Part shown: in pieces, positions 1 through 9,410 of the stretch
Layout: the number at the start of each line of letters is the position of its first letter
Numbering within the stretch: position 1 is the stretch's first letter
Assembly: GCA_002281555.1 (NCBI GenBank)
Contig: NCGJ01000001.1
Coordinates: 1-64,000 of the forward strand
Source: Hydrogenophilales bacterium 28-61-23
GTDB taxonomy: Bacteria > Pseudomonadota > Gammaproteobacteria > Burkholderiales > Thiobacillaceae
DNA length: 64,000 nucleotides
Direction of reading: 5' to 3'
The notes under the pieces: model-generated
Database searches by the model: none
Seen by the model: only the letters and a program-made list of their open reading frames with translations
Told to the model about the DNA's origin: nothing
Program-made: the position numbers and the translations under genes

Positions 1-98
1 CCGACTTCTATGCCACACGGGAGATTCCCGCCAATGGCCATGAAGCCGGAACGGACGAGGTTCCGTTCGCTGACGAAAGTGACGACATCCCGTTCTGA
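1..98 (+). CDS. ssb: Single-stranded DNA-binding protein, C-terminal end only
   Basis: Reading in the frame whose codons begin at base 3, the last 31 codons give an acidic, low-complexity tail that ends in DESDDIPF followed by TGA at 96-98. The acidic tip with terminal D-D-I-P-F is the hallmark of bacterial SSB, where it docks partner proteins such as exonuclease I, PriA and RecO. The OB-fold part lies upstream of the window. A terminator follows within 25 bases. The gene sits directly before a tRNA fragment, so it could be either the chromosomal ssb or one carried by an integrated element; the visible part cannot decide. Confidence 0.85.
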   Translation, partial: DFYATREIPANGHEAGTDEVPFADESDDIPF

Positions 99-120
99 TC
101 CTTGATCGTGTAATACCCCG

Positions 121-154
121 ACCCCGCTTGGTCTCTGGCCGGCGGGGTTTTTTT
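121..154 (+). terminator. Rho-independent terminator of ssb
   Basis: The arms CCCCGC (122-127) and GCGGGG (142-147) can pair and are followed by a run of seven T. This is a standard intrinsic terminator 23 bases after the ssb stop codon. Confidence 0.85.
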
Positions 155-219
155 GTCTAAACACCGCCTCGGAAGTCGCATATAATCTAGCCGTACCCAA
201 TCTATTTTGTTTAGACAAA
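152..219. repeat. 12-bp perfect inverted repeat around a promoter-like site
   Basis: TTTGTCTAAACA at 152-163 is repeated as its exact reverse complement at 208-219. Between the arms lies TATAAT at 181-186 with TAAACA at 158-163, 17 bases upstream, so the left arm overlaps a possible -35 box. A third partial copy, GTCTAA, lies at 224-229. The arrangement could be an operator pair or the recombinase-binding arms of an integration site; its role is not shown by sequence alone. Confidence 0.5.
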
Positions 220-257
220 TATCGTCTAACTTATTGATTATTAACCATTGCAAATGT

Positions 258-304
258 GCATGGGGTGCAGGGGGTCGGAAGTTCGAGTCTTCTCGCCCCG
301 ACCA
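258..304 (+). pseudogene. 3' fragment of tRNA-Pro(GGG), probable attachment-site scar
   Basis: From 258 to 304 the sequence matches the canonical tRNA-Pro from the anticodon arm on: loop ATGGGGT with anticodon GGG, 3' anticodon strand GCAGG, T arm GGAAG/TTCGAGT/CTTCT, acceptor strand CGCCCCG and ACCA at 301-304. The 5' half is missing: no CGGGGCG acceptor strand and no D arm occur in the 30-70 bases upstream, and the 5' anticodon strand diverges after three bases. A break inside the anticodon stem is what is left when a tRNA-targeting integrase copies only the 3' part of the tRNA. It cannot make a functional tRNA. Confidence 0.75.
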
Positions 305-333
305 TAAATATTCATCTCTCACCATCGCGGCGA

Positions 334-1080
334 ATGCGGATTCTGATCAGCAACGACGACGGCTATTTCGCACCAGGTATAGCCATCCTTACCGCGACAC
401 TCAAAAATCAAGGCCATGAAATTACCGTGGTTGCGCCTGAGCGTGATCGCAGCGGAGCGAGTAATTCTCTGACGCTTGACCGCCCTTTGATGGTGCGGCA
501 GTCCCCTTCTGGATTTAATTACGTCAATGGCACGCCAACCGATTGCGTGCATCTTGCCGTGACAGGCTTGCTACCGCAGTTGCCTGACATGGTGATTTCC
601 GGCATCAATCATGGTGCCAACATGGGCGATGACACCGTGTATTCAGGAACCGTCGCCGCCGCGACGGAAGGCTTCCTTCTCGGTATTCCATCAATAGCTG
701 TGTCTCTGGCAAATATTCAGGCTGAGCATTTTTCAACAGCTGCGGATTTTGTTGCCGGCTTGGTTCAACGTTTTTCTGCTCAGCCTTTTCCAGAACATAT
801 CCTGCTCAATGTAAACGTGCCTGACGTTGCCGCGGAAGCGATCACAGGTGTCGAAGTGACCAGGCTTGGGCGCCGTCACAAGGCGCAAGACACGGTAAAG
901 ACGATAAATCCACGGAATCAAACGATGTATTGGGTGGGCGCCGCCGGTGCCGCGCAAGATGCCGGGCCGGGCACGGATTTTCATGCTGTAGCTCAAGGCC
1001 GGATATCTTTGACCCCTTTGCAATTGGATTTGACGCGGTATTCGCAAATGGGCGTTATCGAAGATTGGTTGTCTCGATGA
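334..1080 (+). CDS. surE: 5'/3'-nucleotidase SurE
   Basis: SurE is a metal-dependent phosphatase that hydrolyses nucleoside 5'- and 3'-monophosphates and is linked to stationary-phase survival. The ATG at 334 gives 248 residues, the usual length. The protein opens with [10 protein letters not shown], whose D8-D9 pair binds the metal, and contains the conserved SGASNS loop and the GTPTDCV and [10 protein letters not shown] motifs of the family. A longer in-frame start at 256 would read through the tRNA remnant and adds nothing conserved. The stop overlaps the pcm start by four bases, and surE leads a surE-pcm-nlpD-rpoS cluster common in beta- and gammaproteobacteria. Confidence 0.97.
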   Translation: MRILISNDDGYFAPGIAILTATLKNQGHEITVVAPERDRSGASNSLTLDRPLMVRQSPSGFNYVNGTPTDCVHLAVTGLLPQLPDMVISGINHGANMGDDTVYSGTVAAATEGFLLGIPSIAVSLANIQAEHFSTAADFVAGLVQRFSAQPFPEHILLNVNVPDVAAEAITGVEVTRLGRRHKAQDTVKTINPRNQTMYWVGAAGAAQDAGPGTDFHAVAQGRISLTPLQLDLTRYSQMGVIEDWLSR

Positions 1081-1733
1081 CGGTGAGCGGTATTGGCATG
1101 ACTTCACAACGCGCGCGCGCGCGGATGCTGGAGCGGCTGAAAGAGCAGGGGATTAAAGATCCAGTTGTTCTGGCCGCGATGAACGCCGTACCTCGGCATC
1201 CGTTTCTGGAAGAGAGTATCCAGCAACGTGCTTATGACGATACACCTCTACCCATAGGCCAAGGCCAGACCATTTCAAGCCCATATACCGTCGCCCGTAG
1301 TTGTGAATTGGTTTTTCGTGGCCAAACGCTGGATCGGGTCCTGGAAATTGGCGGGGGGTGCGGATATCAGGCCGCAGTTTTATCAAAACTAGCGAAGGAA
1401 GTGCTCAGTCTGGAGAGAATCGCCAAGTTGGTTGGCAGGGCAAGACTGACGTTACGCGAACTACGCATCAACAATGTGTTGATCAAAAATGTCGACGGCA
1501 CTTTGGGATACAGATCCGCCGCGCCATTCGATGCCATAGTTGTTGCCGCCGTGATGCCTTACATACCGGAAGAACTAAAACTGCAACTCAAGCCTGGCGG
1601 CCGATTGGTCGCGCCGGTTGGTGCCGGGGAGTCCCAGCGTCTGATCGTGGTTGAAGCCGAGCCTGAGGGCGGATTCAAAGAAAGAGAATTGGAGGCGGTG
1701 AAATTTGTGCCTCTGCTCTCCGGGGTGAGTTGA
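1077..1733 (+). CDS. pcm: Protein-L-isoaspartate O-methyltransferase
   Basis: Pcm repairs aged proteins by methylating isoaspartyl residues with S-adenosylmethionine. The 218-residue product has the TISSP segment near residue 65 and the SAM-binding motif [12 protein letters not shown] at 88-98. Most homologs have GTGSG at this place, so the middle Gly-Gly-Cys is a mild variation. The ATG at 1077 overlaps the surE stop (ATGA), giving translational coupling; a second ATG at 1098 is possible. A longer frame extends upstream inside surE and is not credible. Together with SurE, NlpD and RpoS this forms a stationary-phase maintenance cluster. Confidence 0.96.
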   Translation: MTVSGIGMTSQRARARMLERLKEQGIKDPVVLAAMNAVPRHPFLEESIQQRAYDDTPLPIGQGQTISSPYTVARSCELVFRGQTLDRVLEIGGGCGYQAAVLSKLAKEVLSLERIAKLVGRARLTLRELRINNVLIKNVDGTLGYRSAAPFDAIVVAAVMPYIPEELKLQLKPGGRLVAPVGAGESQRLIVVEAEPEGGFKERELEAVKFVPLLSGVS

Positions 1734-2482
1734 TCCGGCACGCGTTTCTGGGTTTTTTGTTGGTGCCGCTTTTGCTTTTGTTAGCGGGATGTGCCAGCAA
1801 ACCGATTCCCGCCCCTGTTCGGGAGTCAAGCCATGCTTTCAAATCGCCGCCTTCCACCCCGGTGGGGCACTACCGTATTCAGAACGGGGATACGTTATTC
1901 AAAATAGCTTTTGAATATGGTCTTGATTACCGCGATCTGGCTGCATGGAATGATTTGCCGGACCCGGCTCAGATCCGTGGCGGCAATCTGTTGCGTCTGA
2001 CTCCTCCGAAATCCGTTGTCACAACCGCGCCGTTACCGGTCAAGCCACCGGTTGTTTCACGGCTCATCAAAACTGAAACTCCCGCCCCCGCCGAGGTCGC
2101 TGATGAAGCGCCGCCGGATTCCTGGCTCTGGCCAAGCAAGGGTGGATTGCTTGTGCGTTTTGGCGATGGCATGAGCAAAGGCATCGATATAGGTGGCGCG
2201 CCAGGATATGTTGTACAGGCCGCAGCGGCGGGCAAGGTGGTCTACGCTGGCTCCGGCTTGCGTGGCTATGGAAAACTTATCATCATCCGCCACAACAAAA
2301 CATTACTCTCCGCCTACGCTCACAATTCCCGCATTCTGGTATCTGAAGGGCAAAAAGTAGCGCGTGGGCAGCCCGTCGCCGAGATGGGGGATACAGATAC
2401 CGACAGGGTGAAATTGCATTTTGAGATTCGCGAGTATGGCAAACCCGTGGATCCGCTCAATTACCTGCCGAAACAGAGTTGA
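1730..2482 (+). CDS. nlpD: NlpD-type LysM/M23 lipoprotein (amidase activator)
   Basis: The product (250 residues) has a lipoprotein signal peptide ending LLAG-C21, a LysM peptidoglycan-binding domain at about 48-92, a proline-rich linker, and a C-terminal M23 peptidase fold at about 150-245. As in E. coli NlpD the M23 catalytic metal ligands are absent, so the domain probably activates a cell-wall amidase during daughter-cell separation rather than cutting peptidoglycan. The only start that keeps the signal peptide is TTG at 1730, overlapping the pcm stop. In many proteobacteria the main rpoS promoter lies inside nlpD; no convincing one was located here by eye. Confidence 0.94.
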   Translation: MIRHAFLGFLLVPLLLLLAGCASKPIPAPVRESSHAFKSPPSTPVGHYRIQNGDTLFKIAFEYGLDYRDLAAWNDLPDPAQIRGGNLLRLTPPKSVVTTAPLPVKPPVVSRLIKTETPAPAEVADEAPPDSWLWPSKGGLLVRFGDGMSKGIDIGGAPGYVVQAAAAGKVVYAGSGLRGYGKLIIIRHNKTLLSAYAHNSRILVSEGQKVARGQPVAEMGDTDTDRVKLHFEIREYGKPVDPLNYLPKQS

Positions 2483-2490
2483 GGGCGAAC

Positions 2491-3435
2491 ATGCAGGAAG
2501 ATATTTATCTTGAATCTGTGGATCCGGAGTCAGAGTCGAGCGCGGAGATCGACCTGGAAATCATCCAGGAAACGCTACATGCCGATGCCGAACAGGACTT
2601 GGATGAGATTCCCGATGTCACCCAAATCTATCTGAACGAGATCGGTCGAGAGGGGCTGTTGACCCAGCCGGAAGAGCGGGCACTTGCCTTCCGCGTGCGC
2701 CAGGGCGATTTCGAGGCGCGCCAGAAAATGATTGAGCATAACTTGCGCTTGGTGGTGAACATTGCCAAGCATTACCTCAATCGTGGCCTCACCTTGCTGG
2801 ATCTTATTGAGGAAGGCAATCTCGGCCTGATGCACGCGCTCGATAAATTCGAGCCGGAACGTGGTTTCAGGTTTTCCACCTATGCCACCTGGTGGATCCG
2901 CCAGAATATCGAGCGGGCGATCATGAATCAGTCCCGCACCATCCGTTTGCCAGTTCACGTTATCAAGGAACTGAATATTTTCCTGCGCGCTCAGCGCCAT
3001 CTGGAAACGCATGGCGTGCCGGATGCCGGCCCGGAAGAGATTGCCCACCTGACCGGCAAGCCGGTGGAGGATGTGCGGCGCTTGTTATCCTTGAATGATC
3101 GCGTCGCCTCGCTGGATGCGCCGCTCGATATCGATCCCACCTTGTCGATAGGCGAGGCGATCGCGGATGAGCATTCCGAACGGCCCGAAGACATGCTGCA
3201 GATCGCGGAGCTCGAGCACCACGTGCAGACCTGGTTGGCTGAGCTCAGTGAAAGACACCGTTGGGTTATCGAGCGACGTTTCGGTTTCAACGATGAGGAT
3301 GTCGCGACGCTTGAGGAACTGGCCACCCATCTTGGCGTGACCCGCGAGCGAGTCCGCCAGATTCAGCTTGAGGCATTGCAGACTTTGCGTCGTATCTTGC
3401 GCAGAACCGGCATGTCGAAAGAAGGTTTGATATGA
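2491..3435 (+). CDS. rpoS: RNA polymerase sigma factor RpoS (sigma-S)
   Basis: This 314-residue sigma-70-family protein has region 1.2 ([11 protein letters not shown]), region 2 with [12 protein letters not shown], the core-binding [10 protein letters not shown] and the -10-recognition segment [11 protein letters not shown], region 3, and a region 4 helix-turn-helix near [10 protein letters not shown]. Its size and position behind nlpD identify it as sigma-S, the stationary-phase and general stress sigma factor, rather than RpoD. ATG 2491 is preferred over an in-frame TTG at 2479, which overlaps the nlpD stop, because the family starts near MQEDIYLE. The last four bases overlap the next gene. 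It is a plausible user of the stress promoters described at 45-62 kb. Confidence 0.97.
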   Translation: MQEDIYLESVDPESESSAEIDLEIIQETLHADAEQDLDEIPDVTQIYLNEIGREGLLTQPEERALAFRVRQGDFEARQKMIEHNLRLVVNIAKHYLNRGLTLLDLIEEGNLGLMHALDKFEPERGFRFSTYATWWIRQNIERAIMNQSRTIRLPVHVIKELNIFLRAQRHLETHGVPDAGPEEIAHLTGKPVEDVRRLLSLNDRVASLDAPLDIDPTLSIGEAIADEHSERPEDMLQIAELEHHVQTWLAELSERHRWVIERRFGFNDEDVATLEELATHLGVTRERVRQIQLEALQTLRRILRRTGMSKEGLI

Positions 3436-4103
3436 AATCGGCCCTGGATTGGAGCGCAATCGATACGGTTCTGCTCGATATGGATGGGACGCTGCTGGAT
3501 CTGCATTTCGATAACCATTTCTGGCAGATTTATGTGCCGGAAAAGTTTGCCGAACAACATGGTCTGCCCCACGCCGAGGCGCATGCCGAATGTTTCCGAC
3601 GCTATAACGCCAAAGCCGGTACGCTGGATTGGTATTGCGTGGATTACTGGACGCAGCAACTCGAACTCGACATCGTGCAACTGAAGCGGGAGTTGTCGCA
3701 TCTGATCGCGGTACATCCGGATGTGATCGACTTTCTCGCCGCTTTGAAAAAGACGGGTAAGCGGATTGTTCTGGTGACCAACGCCCACCGCAAAAGTCTC
3801 AATCTGAAGATGGATAGAACCGGTCTGGCCGTGCATTTCGATGCCATGCATGTTTCGCACGAATATGGCATCGCCAAGGAAGACCCCGCATTCTGGGCTG
3901 CTTTACGGTGCAGCGAGCCGTTCGATCCCGCGCGCACTTTATTGGTCGATGACAGCCTGCCGGTTTTGCGTTCCGCCCGAGAATTCGGTATCGCGCATTT
4001 ACTTGCGATCCTGCAGCCCGATACCCGGCAACCGGATAAAGATGTGGCGGACTTCGCTGCGATCCGTCGATTCAGTGAAATTAACCCCGACCTCCGGGGC
4101 TAA
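3432..4103 (+). CDS. HAD-family hydrolase, YrfG-type GMP/IMP nucleotidase
   Basis: A haloacid dehalogenase-type phosphatase of 223 residues. Motif I is [10 protein letters not shown] at about 14-23 with the nucleophile Asp, motif II is VLVTNA, and motif III/IV ends in [10 protein letters not shown]. The cap insert and overall length resemble E. coli YrfG, which dephosphorylates GMP and IMP; the substrate is inferred. The start ATG overlaps the rpoS stop (ATGA), so it is probably translated from the rpoS message, an arrangement that would tie nucleotide salvage to stationary phase like SurE at the other end of the cluster. Confidence 0.85.
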   Translation: MKSALDWSAIDTVLLDMDGTLLDLHFDNHFWQIYVPEKFAEQHGLPHAEAHAECFRRYNAKAGTLDWYCVDYWTQQLELDIVQLKRELSHLIAVHPDVIDFLAALKKTGKRIVLVTNAHRKSLNLKMDRTGLAVHFDAMHVSHEYGIAKEDPAFWAALRCSEPFDPARTLLVDDSLPVLRSAREFGIAHLLAILQPDTRQPDKDVADFAAIRRFSEINPDLRG

Positions 4104-4118
4104 TCGCAAGCACCCTCT

Positions 4119-4149
4119 AGCCGGATTCCGGCTCCACACGCAGTGTGGA
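4119..4149. terminator. Two abutting hairpins between convergent genes
   Basis: A 7-bp palindrome AGCCGGA/TCCGGCT (4119-4133) is followed at once by TCCACAC/GTGTGGA (4133-4149, loop GCA). They lie between the HAD gene and the convergent gene at 4165 and could stop transcription from both sides, although no T-run follows. Confidence 0.45.
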
Positions 4150-4164
4150 TTGCAAGTGTGTGCC

Positions 4165-4536
4165 TCAGCACTCGAGTATCAGTGCAGCGGCGACACGCCG
4201 CCCCTCGGCCGCCAGAATGTTGTAGGTACGGCACGCCGCCGCTGTATCCATAACTTCCACCCCGATGCGCGCCTTCATGAGCCCCGCGTAGAGGGCCGGG
4301 GAGGGAAAACGCAAGGTTGCGCCGCTGCCTAGCAGAATGATTTCCGGTGCGCGTATGAGCAAGGTTTCAAAATGTTCGGACGAAAGCCGATCGATGTGGT
4401 CGACCCAACCGGCAATGATTTCGTCGGGCAATACGATGATGCTGGCTTCATGGCGCACGCCATTGACCAGGAGGTGATCGCGTCCATAGCCGGAAATCAC
4501 GTTGGTGCCGATGCTTCTGGATAAATGCAGTTTCAT
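4165..4536 (-). CDS. Mth938-domain (DUF498/NDUFAF3-like) protein
   Basis: This 123-residue protein resembles the small alpha/beta proteins of the DUF498 family, related to the mitochondrial complex I assembly factor NDUFAF3: a GYGRDHLLVNG strand near the N-terminus, the central LLIRAPEIILLGSGATLRFP core, and the closing IGVEVMDTAAACRTYNILAAEGRRVAAALI helix-strand unit (quoted here in pieces: MDTAAACRTYNIL, EGRRVAAAL). The bacterial role is not established. It stands alone on the minus strand, divergent from alaC, with about 100 bases between the two starts for promoters. Confidence 0.85.
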   Translation of the reverse strand: MKLHLSRSIGTNVISGYGRDHLLVNGVRHEASIIVLPDEIIAGWVDHIDRLSSEHFETLLIRAPEIILLGSGATLRFPSPALYAGLMKARIGVEVMDTAAACRTYNILAAEGRRVAAALILEC

Positions 4537-4634
4537 GCGGGTAGGAGGGTAACAGGGGGATCAGTTTGCCCGTGGATTGGGCACTCGAGTAAGATTACAC
4601 GCTTTTACACAGCCCGCCTTTATAAAGCCCCGCG

Positions 4635-5822
4635 ATGGACGAGTTCCCTAGAATCACACGACTGCCGCCTTACGTTTTCAACATTACCGGCGACCTGAAA
4701 ATGGCTGCTCGGCGGCGGGGCGAAGACATTATCGACTTCGGCATGGGCAATCCGGATCAGCCCACGCCACCGCATATCGTCGAGAAAATGATCGAGACCG
4801 CGCGCCGCGGCGATACCCACCGATACTCGGTTTCAAAGGGTATTCCACGTCTGCGCAAAGCAATCTGCAACTGGTACAAGACGCGTTACGACGTCGATCT
4901 CGATCCCGAGAAAGAGGCCATCGCCACCATCGGATCGAAGGAGGGCATCGCCCACCTGGCGCTTGCGACCCTGGATCGAGGCGATATCGTGCTGGTTCCG
5001 AATCCCAGTTATCCGATCCATATCTACGGCCCGGTGATTGCCGGGGCGGACATCCGCCATCTGCCGATGGTGCCCGGGGTGAACTTCTTCGAGGAAATGG
5101 AGAAGGCGATCAAGGATTTCTGGCCGCGTCCCAAGATGCTGATACTCAACTTCCCCAGCAACCCCACCACGCAGTGCGTGGAGCTCGAATTCTTCGAGAA
5201 GGTGGTGGCGATGGCGAGGGAGTACGGCATTCTGGTCGTGCATGACATCGCCTATGCCGACATCGTGTTCGACGGCTACAAAGCGCCCTCGATCATGCAG
5301 GTGCCCGGGGCCAAAGACGTGGCGGTGGAGTTTTTCACGTTGTCCAAGAGCTACAACATGCCCGGTTGGCGAGTCGGCTTCATGGTTGGCAACGCCAAGC
5401 TGGTCGCGGCGCTGGCGCGGATCAAGAGCTATCATGATTACGGCACGTTCACGCCCATCCAGGTCGCGGCCATCGCCGCGCTGGAAGGCCCGCAGGATTG
5501 CGTGGAAGACATTCGCCTGATGTATCAGAAGCGGCGCGATGCGCTGGTCAAAGGGTTGAACGAAGTCGGCTGGAAGGTCGAGGCGCCGAAGGCCACCATG
5601 TTCCTGTGGACGCCGATTCCCGAACCCTATGCGCATATGAAGTCGCTGGAATTCTCCAAAAAAGTGCTCGCCGATGCCAAGGTCGCTGTCAGCCCCGGCG
5701 TCGGATTTGGCGACTACGGCGACGACCACGTGCGTTTCGCCCTGATCGAAAATGAAATGCGCACCCGCCAGGCTATTCGCGGCTTGCGCGACATGTTCAA
5801 GAAAGATGGATTGCTGAAATGA
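4635..5822 (+). CDS. alaC: AlaC-type pyruvate/alanine aminotransferase
   Basis: A class I/II pyridoxal-phosphate aminotransferase (395 residues). It has the N-terminal [14 protein letters not shown] substrate motif, the cofactor-contact [11 protein letters not shown] segment, and the Schiff-base lysine in [14 protein letters not shown]. The sequence style is that of AlaC/YfdZ enzymes, which make alanine from pyruvate and glutamate. Its stop overlaps the hom start by four bases, so it is co-transcribed with hom and thrC; that link is common in betaproteobacteria and suggests a shared amino-acid biosynthesis operon. The exact amino donor cannot be read from sequence. Confidence 0.9.
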   Translation: MDEFPRITRLPPYVFNITGDLKMAARRRGEDIIDFGMGNPDQPTPPHIVEKMIETARRGDTHRYSVSKGIPRLRKAICNWYKTRYDVDLDPEKEAIATIGSKEGIAHLALATLDRGDIVLVPNPSYPIHIYGPVIAGADIRHLPMVPGVNFFEEMEKAIKDFWPRPKMLILNFPSNPTTQCVELEFFEKVVAMAREYGILVVHDIAYADIVFDGYKAPSIMQVPGAKDVAVEFFTLSKSYNMPGWRVGFMVGNAKLVAALARIKSYHDYGTFTPIQVAAIAALEGPQDCVEDIRLMYQKRRDALVKGLNEVGWKVEAPKATMFLWTPIPEPYAHMKSLEFSKKVLADAKVAVSPGVGFGDYGDDHVRFALIENEMRTRQAIRGLRDMFKKDGLLK

Positions 5823-7132
5823 AACCAATCAACGTAGGTCTGCTCGGCATCGGTACCGTCGGCGGTGGCACCTGGACCGTTTTGAACCGTAACCAGGAAG
5901 AAATTACCCGCCGCGCCGGCCGCCCGATCCGGATTACCGCCGTGGCCGATCGCAACCTTGAACTGGCTCGCTCGTTGGTGGGCGATCAGGTCATGCTCAC
6001 CGACGATGCGTTCAGTCTGGTGCGCGATCCCGCTATCGATATCGTCGTCGAACTCATCGGCGGCTACACCACGGCCAGGGAACTGGTGCTGGAAGCCATC
6101 GAGAATGGCAAACACGTCGTCACCGCCAACAAGGCGCTACTGGCGGTGCATGGCAACGAAATCTTCGCCGCGGCGCAGAAGAAGGGGGTCATGGTGGCGT
6201 TCGAAGCCGCTGTGGCGGGCGGCATTCCTATCATCAAGGCGCTGCGCGAAGGCCTTTCCGCCAACCGCATCCAATGGATCGCCGGCATCATCAACGGCAC
6301 CACCAATTTCATCCTGTCCGAAATGCGTGACAAGGGGTTGTCTTTCGACGCGGCGCTGAAGGATGCGCAGAATCTGGGTTATGCCGAAGCCGATCCCACC
6401 TTCGATATCGAAGGCATCGACGCCGCGCACAAGGCCACCTTGATGGCATCCATCGCGTTCGGGATTCCGGTGCAGTTCGACAAGGCCTACGTCGAGGGCA
6501 TCACCAAGCTGCAGGCCAAGGACATCCGTTACGCCGAACAACTGGGTTATCGCATCAAGTTGCTGGGTATCGCCAAACGCAAGGAAAACGGCGTCGAACT
6601 GCGCGTGCATCCGACCCTGATCCCCGCCAAGCGCTTGATAGCCAACGTCGAAGGCGCGATGAACGCGGTGCTGGTGCAAGGCGATGCCGTGGGCGCGACG
6701 CTTTATTACGGCAAGGGCGCCGGCGCGGAGCCCACGGCGTCGTCGGTGATTGCCGATCTGGTCGACGTCACCCGTTTGCATACCGCCGACAAACGTCATC
6801 GCGTACCGCATCTGGCATTCCAGCCGGATCAGCTGACCGACTTTCCGATCCTGCCGATCGAAGAAGTCGAAACCGCTTATTACCTGCGCATGCGCGCCGC
6901 CGACAAGCCCGGCGTGCTGGCCGACATCACCCGCATCCTGGCCGATCTCGAAATTTCCATTGATGCGATGCTGCAAAAGGAACCGGCCGAAGGCGAGGAT
7001 CAGACCGATATCGTGTTGCTGACACATATCGCCAAGGAAAAAGCGGTCAACGCGGCGATGAAGAAAATCGAAGCGCTGTCCAGCATCGCCGGCCATATCA
7101 CCCGCATCCGTCTTGAAGAGTTGAACGGCTGA
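5819..7132 (+). CDS. hom: Homoserine dehydrogenase
   Basis: Hom reduces aspartate semialdehyde to homoserine, the branch point to threonine and methionine. The 437-residue protein has an N-terminal NAD(P)-binding [13 protein letters not shown] motif, the catalytic-domain segments [22 protein letters not shown] and [19 protein letters not shown], and a C-terminal ACT domain from about residue 355 that usually confers threonine feedback inhibition. It is the monofunctional form without aspartokinase. The start overlaps the alaC stop and thrC follows after one base. Confidence 0.97.
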   Translation: MKPINVGLLGIGTVGGGTWTVLNRNQEEITRRAGRPIRITAVADRNLELARSLVGDQVMLTDDAFSLVRDPAIDIVVELIGGYTTARELVLEAIENGKHVVTANKALLAVHGNEIFAAAQKKGVMVAFEAAVAGGIPIIKALREGLSANRIQWIAGIINGTTNFILSEMRDKGLSFDAALKDAQNLGYAEADPTFDIEGIDAAHKATLMASIAFGIPVQFDKAYVEGITKLQAKDIRYAEQLGYRIKLLGIAKRKENGVELRVHPTLIPAKRLIANVEGAMNAVLVQGDAVGATLYYGKGAGAEPTASSVIADLVDVTRLHTADKRHRVPHLAFQPDQLTDFPILPIEEVETAYYLRMRAADKPGVLADITRILADLEISIDAMLQKEPAEGEDQTDIVLLTHIAKEKAVNAAMKKIEALSSIAGHITRIRLEELNG

Positions 7133-7133
7133 C

Positions 7134-8567
7134 ATGCGCTACCTCAGCACCCGCGGCAATGCGCCCGCTCTGACCTTCTCGAAAATCCTGCTCGGCGGCC
7201 TGGCGCCGGATGGCGGTCTGTATCTGCCGGAAACCTATCCGCAATTCTCAGCGGCGGAACTAGCGTTCATGCGCGATATGGATTATCGGCAACTGGCCTT
7301 TGCCGTGTTGTCGCGCCTGGCCGACGACATCGAGCCGGACGATCTCAGAGCGTTGATCGACAAGACTTACACCACGGCGACTTACAGCCATGGGCGTAAA
7401 GACTCCGATTTCAGCCAGATCACGCCGGTGCGCAAGCTGGAAGACGATTTGTACATACTGGAACTGTCCAACGGCCCGACCCTGGCATTCAAGGACATGG
7501 CCATGCAGTTGCTCGGCAATCTGTTCGAGTACGCACTCGATCAAGCCGGACAAGATATCAACATCCTTGGCGCCACCTCGGGCGATACCGGTTCCGCCGC
7601 CGAATATGCCATGCGCGGCAAGCACAATGTGCGCGTGTTCATGCTGTCGCCGGTCGCCGGCATGACCCGCTTTCAGCAGGCGCAGATGTACACCCTGCAA
7701 GATGCCAACATCTTCAATATCGCGGTACGCGGCGTGTTCGACGACTGCCAGGACATGGTCAAGAGCGTTTCCAACGACCTCGATTTCAAAGCGAAATATC
7801 GGATTGGCGCGGTCAATTCCATCAACTGGGCGCGGGTTGCCGCTCAGACGGTGTATTACTTCAAGGCCTACTTCGCGGTGACCGACAGCAACGAGCAGCA
7901 GGTCAGTTTCTCGGTGCCTTCCGGCAATTTCGGCAACGTCTGTGCCGGCCATATCGCGCGCATGATGGGCCTGCCAGTGCACAAGCTGATCGTTGCCACC
8001 AACGAGAATGACGTCCTCGACGAATTTTTCCGTACTGGCGTCTACCGGCCGCGCGCCGCCGCCGAGACCCTGCATACCTCCAGCCCGTCGATGGATATTT
8101 CGAAGGCGTCCAATTTCGAACGCTTCATCGCCGATTTGACCGGACGCGATACGGCGCAGGTTGCCGAGTTGTGGAAAGCGGTCGATGCCGGCGGTAGTTT
8201 CGACCTGAAACCAAGCGGGCTGTTTGAGCAAATCCGCAACTACGCCATCGAATCCGGCGCCAGCAGTCACGCGGACCGGATGCGGACCATACGCATGGCT
8301 TGGGAAAAATACAGCACGATGATCGACACCCACACCGCCGACGGCTTGAAAGTGGGTCTGGAGCATCGCGAAGCTGGCATTCCCCTGGTTTGTCTGGAAA
8401 CGGCTTTGGCGGCCAAATTCGAGGACAGCATACGCGAAGCCCTGGGCGTGCGGCCCGAGCGTCCCGCCGGACTGGAAAACCTCGAAACGCTGCCGCAGCG
8501 GGTCGAGACCATGAACGCCGATGTGGCGGCAATACAAGCCTATATCGCTCGCCATGCCAACGACTGA
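7134..8567 (+). CDS. thrC: Threonine synthase
   Basis: ThrC converts O-phosphohomoserine to threonine with pyridoxal phosphate. The 477 residues start with MRYLSTRGNAP, typical of the long class of bacterial threonine synthases. The PLP lysine is in GPTLAFKDMAMQ, and GATSGDTGSAA and SVPSGNFGN bind phosphate and substrate. The gene begins one base after the hom stop. No thrB homoserine kinase lies in the cluster, so it must be encoded elsewhere. Confidence 0.97.
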   Translation: MRYLSTRGNAPALTFSKILLGGLAPDGGLYLPETYPQFSAAELAFMRDMDYRQLAFAVLSRLADDIEPDDLRALIDKTYTTATYSHGRKDSDFSQITPVRKLEDDLYILELSNGPTLAFKDMAMQLLGNLFEYALDQAGQDINILGATSGDTGSAAEYAMRGKHNVRVFMLSPVAGMTRFQQAQMYTLQDANIFNIAVRGVFDDCQDMVKSVSNDLDFKAKYRIGAVNSINWARVAAQTVYYFKAYFAVTDSNEQQVSFSVPSGNFGNVCAGHIARMMGLPVHKLIVATNENDVLDEFFRTGVYRPRAAAETLHTSSPSMDISKASNFERFIADLTGRDTAQVAELWKAVDAGGSFDLKPSGLFEQIRNYAIESGASSHADRMRTIRMAWEKYSTMIDTHTADGLKVGLEHREAGIPLVCLETALAAKFEDSIREALGVRPERPAGLENLETLPQRVETMNADVAAIQAYIARHAND

Positions 8568-8587
8568 CGCCAACGATTGAGCGGGTT

Positions 8588-8983
8588 ATGACTCTGAGGC
8601 GCAGCGTTGTTTTTTTATTGCTGGGCCTCTGGCTCGGCTTGCTGCCTGGGTTTGGCAAGGCATTCTGGCAGGGCGGAGCGCCTCGCCCCGGCGCGGAAAT
8701 TCAGGTCGCGGAACTGCCGCCCGAGGCGCGCCAGACCCTGCAACTGATCAAGCGCGGCGGCCCATTTCCGTATGCCAGAGACGGCATTCCATTCGGCAAC
8801 CGTGAAGGTCTGCTGCCAGCGCAACAGCGCAACTACTACCGCGAATACACCGTGCCGACGCCAGGATTGAAGCACCGCGGCGCGCGGCGGATCATTGCCG
8901 GCAGAGCGGGCGATTACTGGTATAGCGCCGATCACTATCGAACTTTCAAACGCATCCGGGAAACATCTGGCGGAGCGCGATGA
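8588..8983 (+). CDS. Secreted barnase-type guanyl-specific ribonuclease
   Basis: The 131-residue product has an N-terminal signal peptide (MTLRRSVVFLLLGLWLGLLP) and a microbial RNase N1/T1 domain at about 55-126. The barnase active-site set can be placed: Glu86 in YYREYTVPTPG as general base, Arg100/Arg101, and His116 in SADHYRTF as general acid. It therefore probably cleaves RNA outside the cytoplasm. The barstar gene starts two bases after the stop, the usual toxin-inhibitor order that protects the producer. Whether the enzyme scavenges nucleotides or attacks competitors cannot be told; no dedicated secretion domain is fused. A longer frame from 8300 overlaps thrC and is rejected. Confidence 0.9.
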   Translation: MTLRRSVVFLLLGLWLGLLPGFGKAFWQGGAPRPGAEIQVAELPPEARQTLQLIKRGGPFPYARDGIPFGNREGLLPAQQRNYYREYTVPTPGLKHRGARRIIAGRAGDYWYSADHYRTFKRIRETSGGAR

Positions 8984-8984
8984 C

Positions 8985-9392
8985 ATGAACAGAGATTCGA
9001 AAGTTGAACAGGCGGTAACGGAAATTCTTGCTCAACCGGCTTTGAACGGTGTGTACCGGTTGACCTCCACGTTTGCCGGATCGATGCCCGTGCTGGATGG
9101 CCGCGCCTTGACGGATCGGCGGGACTTGTTGGGTGCAATTGGGCGCGCCCTCGATTTCCCCGATTACTACGGCGCGAACTGGGATGCTCTGGATGAATGC
9201 CTGCGTGACCTCAGTTGGCGCGACGGACCAATCAGCCTGTTGATCGAACACGCGGAAGCCATCCCGGATGCGGCGATGGCGACGTTGGTTGAGATTTTTT
9301 TGCAGGCTGCCCAAGGCTGGGCTGAGCAAGAGCGAGTGTTCAGCCTGTTTGTGGCCGGACTCGAGCGCCGCGATATTCCCTTGCTGGCTTAG
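8985..9392 (+). CDS. Barstar-family ribonuclease inhibitor
   Basis: This 135-residue cytoplasmic protein carries a barstar domain at about 33-125. The inhibitor helix YYGANWDALDECLRDL (61-76) aligns with barstar's YGENLDALWDCL, with Asp67 and an acidic Asp70/Glu71 in place of the residues that fill the barnase active site. It starts one base past the RNase stop, so the two are co-translated. The pairing makes the function as immunity to the upstream RNase near certain; the N-terminal 30 residues are an extension over classical barstar. Confidence 0.92.
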   Translation: MNRDSKVEQAVTEILAQPALNGVYRLTSTFAGSMPVLDGRALTDRRDLLGAIGRALDFPDYYGANWDALDECLRDLSWRDGPISLLIEHAEAIPDAAMATLVEIFLQAAQGWAEQERVFSLFVAGLERRDIPLLA

Positions 9393-9410
9393 CAGGGCAT
9401 CGAGGTTTGT

